This document shows, in pieces, positions 61,896 to 64,000 of a stretch of 64,000 bases of DNA. Source of the DNA: Leptolinea sp964446955 (GTDB taxonomy: Bacteria > Chloroflexota > Anaerolineae > Anaerolineales > Anaerolineaceae); NCBI GenBank assembly GCA_964446955.1, contig CAYUQJ010000006.1, forward strand, positions 132,370-196,369. The letters run 5' to 3'. The notes beneath the pieces were generated by a model. It ran no database searches. It saw only the letters and a list, made by a program, of their open reading frames with translations, and had not been told where the DNA came from. The translations under genes were made by a program, and so were the position numbers. Within the stretch, counting starts at the first letter, position 1, and each line of letters begins with the position of its first letter.

Positions 61896-62192
61896 ATGCC
61901 TGTTTCTGTTTCCGCCACATATGCCCGGGTTCACCTGGGGGAGCTTTTTCGCACCGCCCGCCGTGAGCCTGTATTTATTGAACGCGATGGACGACCCTTG
62001 GCGGTTCTGTTATCGCATGAACAATTCACACGTCTTAATGCGCTGGAGAAACCGCCGGAATGGCGGGTGCTGGTTCAACAATCTCGTGAACAGGTGAAAC
62101 AGGACCTGGAAGGGCGCCTGTTGAACCTGCCGGAAGATGTCATGACTGAACTGCGAGAGGACCGTAATGAGCAGTCAGATCATCTGTATTGA
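61896..62192 (+). CDS. Phd/YefM-type antitoxin
   Basis: 98 residues from ATG 61896 (GGAGAAG upstream). N-terminal SVSATYARVHLGELFRTARREPVFIERDGRPLAVLLSHEQF is the Phd/YefM DNA-binding fold. The C-terminal tail (RNEQSDHLY) is acidic and probably folds on the toxin. It overlaps the toxin gene by 26 bases, typical of type II modules. Confidence 0.9.
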   Translation: MPVSVSATYARVHLGELFRTARREPVFIERDGRPLAVLLSHEQFTRLNALEKPPEWRVLVQQSREQVKQDLEGRLLNLPEDVMTELREDRNEQSDHLY

Positions 62193-62622
62193 CCCGGGTC
62201 CTGTCATACAGCTCACCACGTTTCCGCGCAATAATGCCATCAAGACTCTATGGGACCGTTGGGAAAGGGAAGACAGGCGCATTCTGGCTCCTTCGCATCT
62301 GTTCTTTGATGTATCGAACATACTGGGAACCTACATCCGGCAGGGTGTGTTGAACCCGCGCACGGTTCAATCCGTAATACTTGCCTGCCGGGCGCTTCCC
62401 ATCCATCTGGTGGATGACCCGGATCTGCAGGAATGGGCATTACGATTGACAGAGCGGTATAGCCTTCCGGTTGGTTGCGATCCGCATTATCTGGCTCTGG
62501 CGGAAAAATTGGATAAAGAGCTTTGGACATATGACCGGCGGTTGGCGATGGTTGTCAACCAGGTTGGTGTGGCACCGCGCGTGCGCTGGATTGGTAAGAA
62601 ACAGGAATTATCGACAATATAG
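62167..62622 (+). CDS. PIN-domain toxin (VapC-like)
   Basis: 151 residues. PIN fold with first acidic residue in ICIDPGPVIQL, HLFFDVSNIL in the middle, and CDPHYLALAEKLDKELWTYDRRL near the end (the family's D-x-x-YLALA...L-T-D). Metal-dependent RNases of this type cleave tRNA or rRNA. The first motif differs from the usual DxS, so activity is not certain. Paired with the overlapping antitoxin gene. Confidence 0.88.
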   Translation: MSSQIICIDPGPVIQLTTFPRNNAIKTLWDRWEREDRRILAPSHLFFDVSNILGTYIRQGVLNPRTVQSVILACRALPIHLVDDPDLQEWALRLTERYSLPVGCDPHYLALAEKLDKELWTYDRRLAMVVNQVGVAPRVRWIGKKQELSTI

Positions 62623-62723
62623 TAAAAATTTTTCAACGATTACCTTAAAACCGACTGGTACCACTTGAAATAGCATTCTGAATAGATTAGACTTGTAATG
62701 TAATGGATGATCTGTTAACATCC

Positions 62724-62807
62724 GGTCGCACCAAAGTTGGAGAGACGCGAAAAATAAAGCCCCTTTAAGGTATGGTCGCGCTTTCCAGGTTGGAGATATG
62801 AAAAGGA
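62724..62807 (+). promoter_or_regulatory. Repeated GGTCGC-hairpin leader before the second PhoB-type gene
   Basis: Two units: GGTCGC (62724-62729) with CCAAAGTTGG hairpin and AGAGACG, then GGTCGC (62774-62779) with TCCAGGTTGGA hairpin and GATATG, ending at the ribosome site AAAAGGAG. The second unit resembles the GGTCGC-TTTCC-hairpin-GATATG element in the leader of the paralogous gene at 18477. It may be an RNA element or a regulator site. No terminator hairpin is present here. Confidence 0.4.
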
Positions 62808-62816
62808 GTACGTACG

Positions 62817-63596
62817 ATGAGCGTCATGCCATCCTATTCTGAAAAATCGGCCCTTCCGACCGGTCTTGACCTAGACCGATTGGATCCGGCCACACCGCGC
62901 CGCCGGGTCATGATCGTGGATGATGAACCGGAAACGGTAGGATTATTGAAATATGTCCTCTCAAATGCCGGGATTGATGTGGCAGGTGCCGAAAGCGGCC
63001 AGGCTGCCATCGACAAGGTTTCCCGCATTTGGCCGGACCTGATTCTGCTGGATTTGATGATGCCGGAAATGGATGGCGAGGAAACATTCGCCAATATACG
63101 CAAATTAACACCGGCACCGGTTGTGATCGTATCAGCCAAGAATCAGAAAGATGACATCGTTAAAGGGCTGCAAATGGGCGCGGATGACTACATAACCAAA
63201 CCGTTCCATCCGGCGGAGTTGGTGGCACGGGTTAATACCGTGGTGAACCGTTCCCGGCAGGTCACGGCACCGACCGGAGTCATGGAATTTTCGAACATTG
63301 ATATCAGTCTTGATCCGGGTACGCGCGAGGTCAGAATTCGCGACGAATCGATCGCGCTCGCGCGCCGTGAGTTCGATGTGTTGTATTGCCTTGGACGACA
63401 CGCCCCCCGCTGGGTTGACCATGCCACGATCGCGGAAGAAGTGTGGGGACAGAATGATCCCAAAGCGGTCAACCGTATTAAATATGTGATTTACCTGTTG
63501 CGCCGTAAACTGGAAATAAATCCTTCACGGCCGCAATTGATCCTGGCGCGCGAAGGTCTGGGATACAAACTGGCCTCTGACCGCAACGTCATTTAG
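62817..63596 (+). CDS. PhoB/OmpR-type response regulator, paralogue of the 17.6-kb regulator
   Basis: 259 residues from ATG 62817 (AAAGGAG upstream). N-terminal extension of about 28 residues (MSVMPSYSEKSALPTGLDLD), receiver at about 30-145 with MIVDDEPET, LILLDLMMPEMDG and ITKPFHP, and winged helix at about 155-255 ending REGLGYKLAS. It shares extension, spacing and C-terminal motifs with the regulator at 17638. No kinase is adjacent, so the sensor must be elsewhere. A clear terminator follows. Confidence 0.94.
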   Translation: MSVMPSYSEKSALPTGLDLDRLDPATPRRRVMIVDDEPETVGLLKYVLSNAGIDVAGAESGQAAIDKVSRIWPDLILLDLMMPEMDGEETFANIRKLTPAPVVIVSAKNQKDDIVKGLQMGADDYITKPFHPAELVARVNTVVNRSRQVTAPTGVMEFSNIDISLDPGTREVRIRDESIALARREFDVLYCLGRHAPRWVDHATIAEEVWGQNDPKAVNRIKYVIYLLRRKLEINPSRPQLILAREGLGYKLASDRNVI

Positions 63597-63630
63597 ATTC
63601 CACCAGATTCCCTCTGGTTCTTACGCTTTT

Positions 63631-63668
63631 AAAGCAAAAAGGGCACTGGCGGTAGCCCTTTTTGCTTT
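63631..63668. terminator. Rho-independent terminator, usable in both directions
   Basis: 14-bp perfect arms (AAAGCAAAAAGGGC and its complement) around a 10-base loop, with T-rich end on the plus strand and A-rich start on the other. It ends the regulator gene and faces the convergent repeat-protein gene. Confidence 0.88.
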
Positions 63669-63716
63669 AATCGGCTAATTTATTCTGATGGCAAATTTCC
63701 ATCAAAATAAAACATT

Positions 63717-64000
63717 CTATCTTCCCTTACCACCGCTACTACTGTTGGCAGAACCCTGATTACCAGACATGTTTGACATTGGTGTTGCTGTTCGTACTGG
63801 ATATAGTTGATTCTGTTGCATAGATTTATTTTGTTCCATGGATTGTGTCTGATTCTGTTCCATGGACTGCGACTGGTTCTGTTCCATGGACTGCGACTGG
63901 TTCTGTTCCATGGACTGCGACTGGTTCTGTTCCATGGGCTGCGATTGGTTCTGTTCCATGGGCTGCGATTGGTTCTGTTCCATGGGCTGCGATTGGTTCT
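63717..64000 (-). CDS. Low-complexity MEQNQSQ repeat protein, 5' end outside the window
   Basis: Open from a stop at 63717 to the right edge, so the N-terminus is missing. At least six tandem 8-residue units of the type MEQNQSQS or MEQNQSQP (24-bp DNA repeat, starting near 63831) are followed by a less regular tail (QNKSMQQNQLYP) rich in Asn, Gln, Ser and Gly. No charged core, signal or fold can be seen. It could be a secreted filament or spacer protein, or a repeat-expanded frame. Confidence 0.6.
   Translation of the reverse strand, partial: NQSQPMEQNQSQPMEQNQSQPMEQNQSQSMEQNQSQSMEQNQSQSMEQNQTQSMEQNKSMQQNQLYPVRTATPMSNMSGNQGSANSSSGGKGR

Overview
The window looks like chromosomal DNA of a Chloroflexota bacterium, probably class Anaerolineae. 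This is inferred from the mix of genes: ChvE/MmsA/MmsB-type sugar uptake, large PAS/GAF signalling proteins, Pro/Thr-rich lipoproteins, a DUF5679-type zinc ribbon and a DnaA-N-domain replication protein. No rRNA or tRNA gene was seen, so the assignment is not proven. Most DNA is of moderate GC content; 40.2-43.3 kb is clearly AT-rich and looks imported.

Layout. 0-6 kb: a minus-strand two-component operon (receptor-type hybrid-input histidine kinase, a lone receiver, a REC-GAF-HD-GYP protein cut by the left edge) and a STAS-like protein. 6.2-9.6 kb: a small membrane protein, RtcB RNA ligase, an ammonium transporter followed by a 35-residue membrane microprotein. 9.8-14.5 kb: a zinc-knuckle protein and a four-gene operon of two SGNH-type lipoproteins, an UlaG-like metallo-hydrolase and an acyl carrier protein. 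14.7-22.4 kb: a secreted beta-helix protein, a PhoB-type regulator with an attenuator-like leader, and a divergent 1073-residue diguanylate cyclase. 22.5-24.3 kb: a SorC-family regulator and an autoregulated XRE regulator/membrane protein pair. 24.5-31.6 kb: a monosaccharide ABC transporter whose binding protein has duplicated in tandem, a ROK regulator and a cupin. 32-34.5 kb: a YbaK-like deacylase and a lipoprotein/microprotein/MBOAT operon. 34.6-39.8 kb: a plasmid-like replication and partition module (ParA, ribbon-helix-helix partner, seven 25-bp iterons, AAA ATPase, DnaA-N protein, GGCGACCCT repeats). 40-44.6 kb: a DUF5679-type protein, AT-rich membrane genes and a frameshifted EamA transporter. 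44.8-50.2 kb: a fatty-acyl-AMP ligase and a peptidase/solute-binding fusion. 50-62.6 kb: a Lon-N protein, a P-loop kinase, an ascorbate-type PTS with a GntR-EIIA regulator, UPF0316, a Cys-less asparagine-synthase-like protein, a LacI/B12-mutase/octopine-dehydrogenase operon and a Phd/PIN toxin pair. 62.8-64 kb: a second PhoB-type regulator and a repeat protein running off the right edge.

How genes may work together. The strongest candidate for an undescribed system is a Dlt-like envelope acylation pathway spread over about 36 kb: fatty-acyl-AMP ligase (44.8 kb), acyl carrier protein (10.3 kb), MBOAT (33.1 kb), a 38-residue DltX-like microprotein ending in a Tyr-containing hexapeptide (33.0 kb), and SGNH lipoproteins with a GDC in place of GDS (10.5 and 13.5 kb). 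The second is the ParA/iteron module, where one 9-bp word (GGCGACCCT) occurs in the parA promoter and as dispersed palindromes that also look like terminators.
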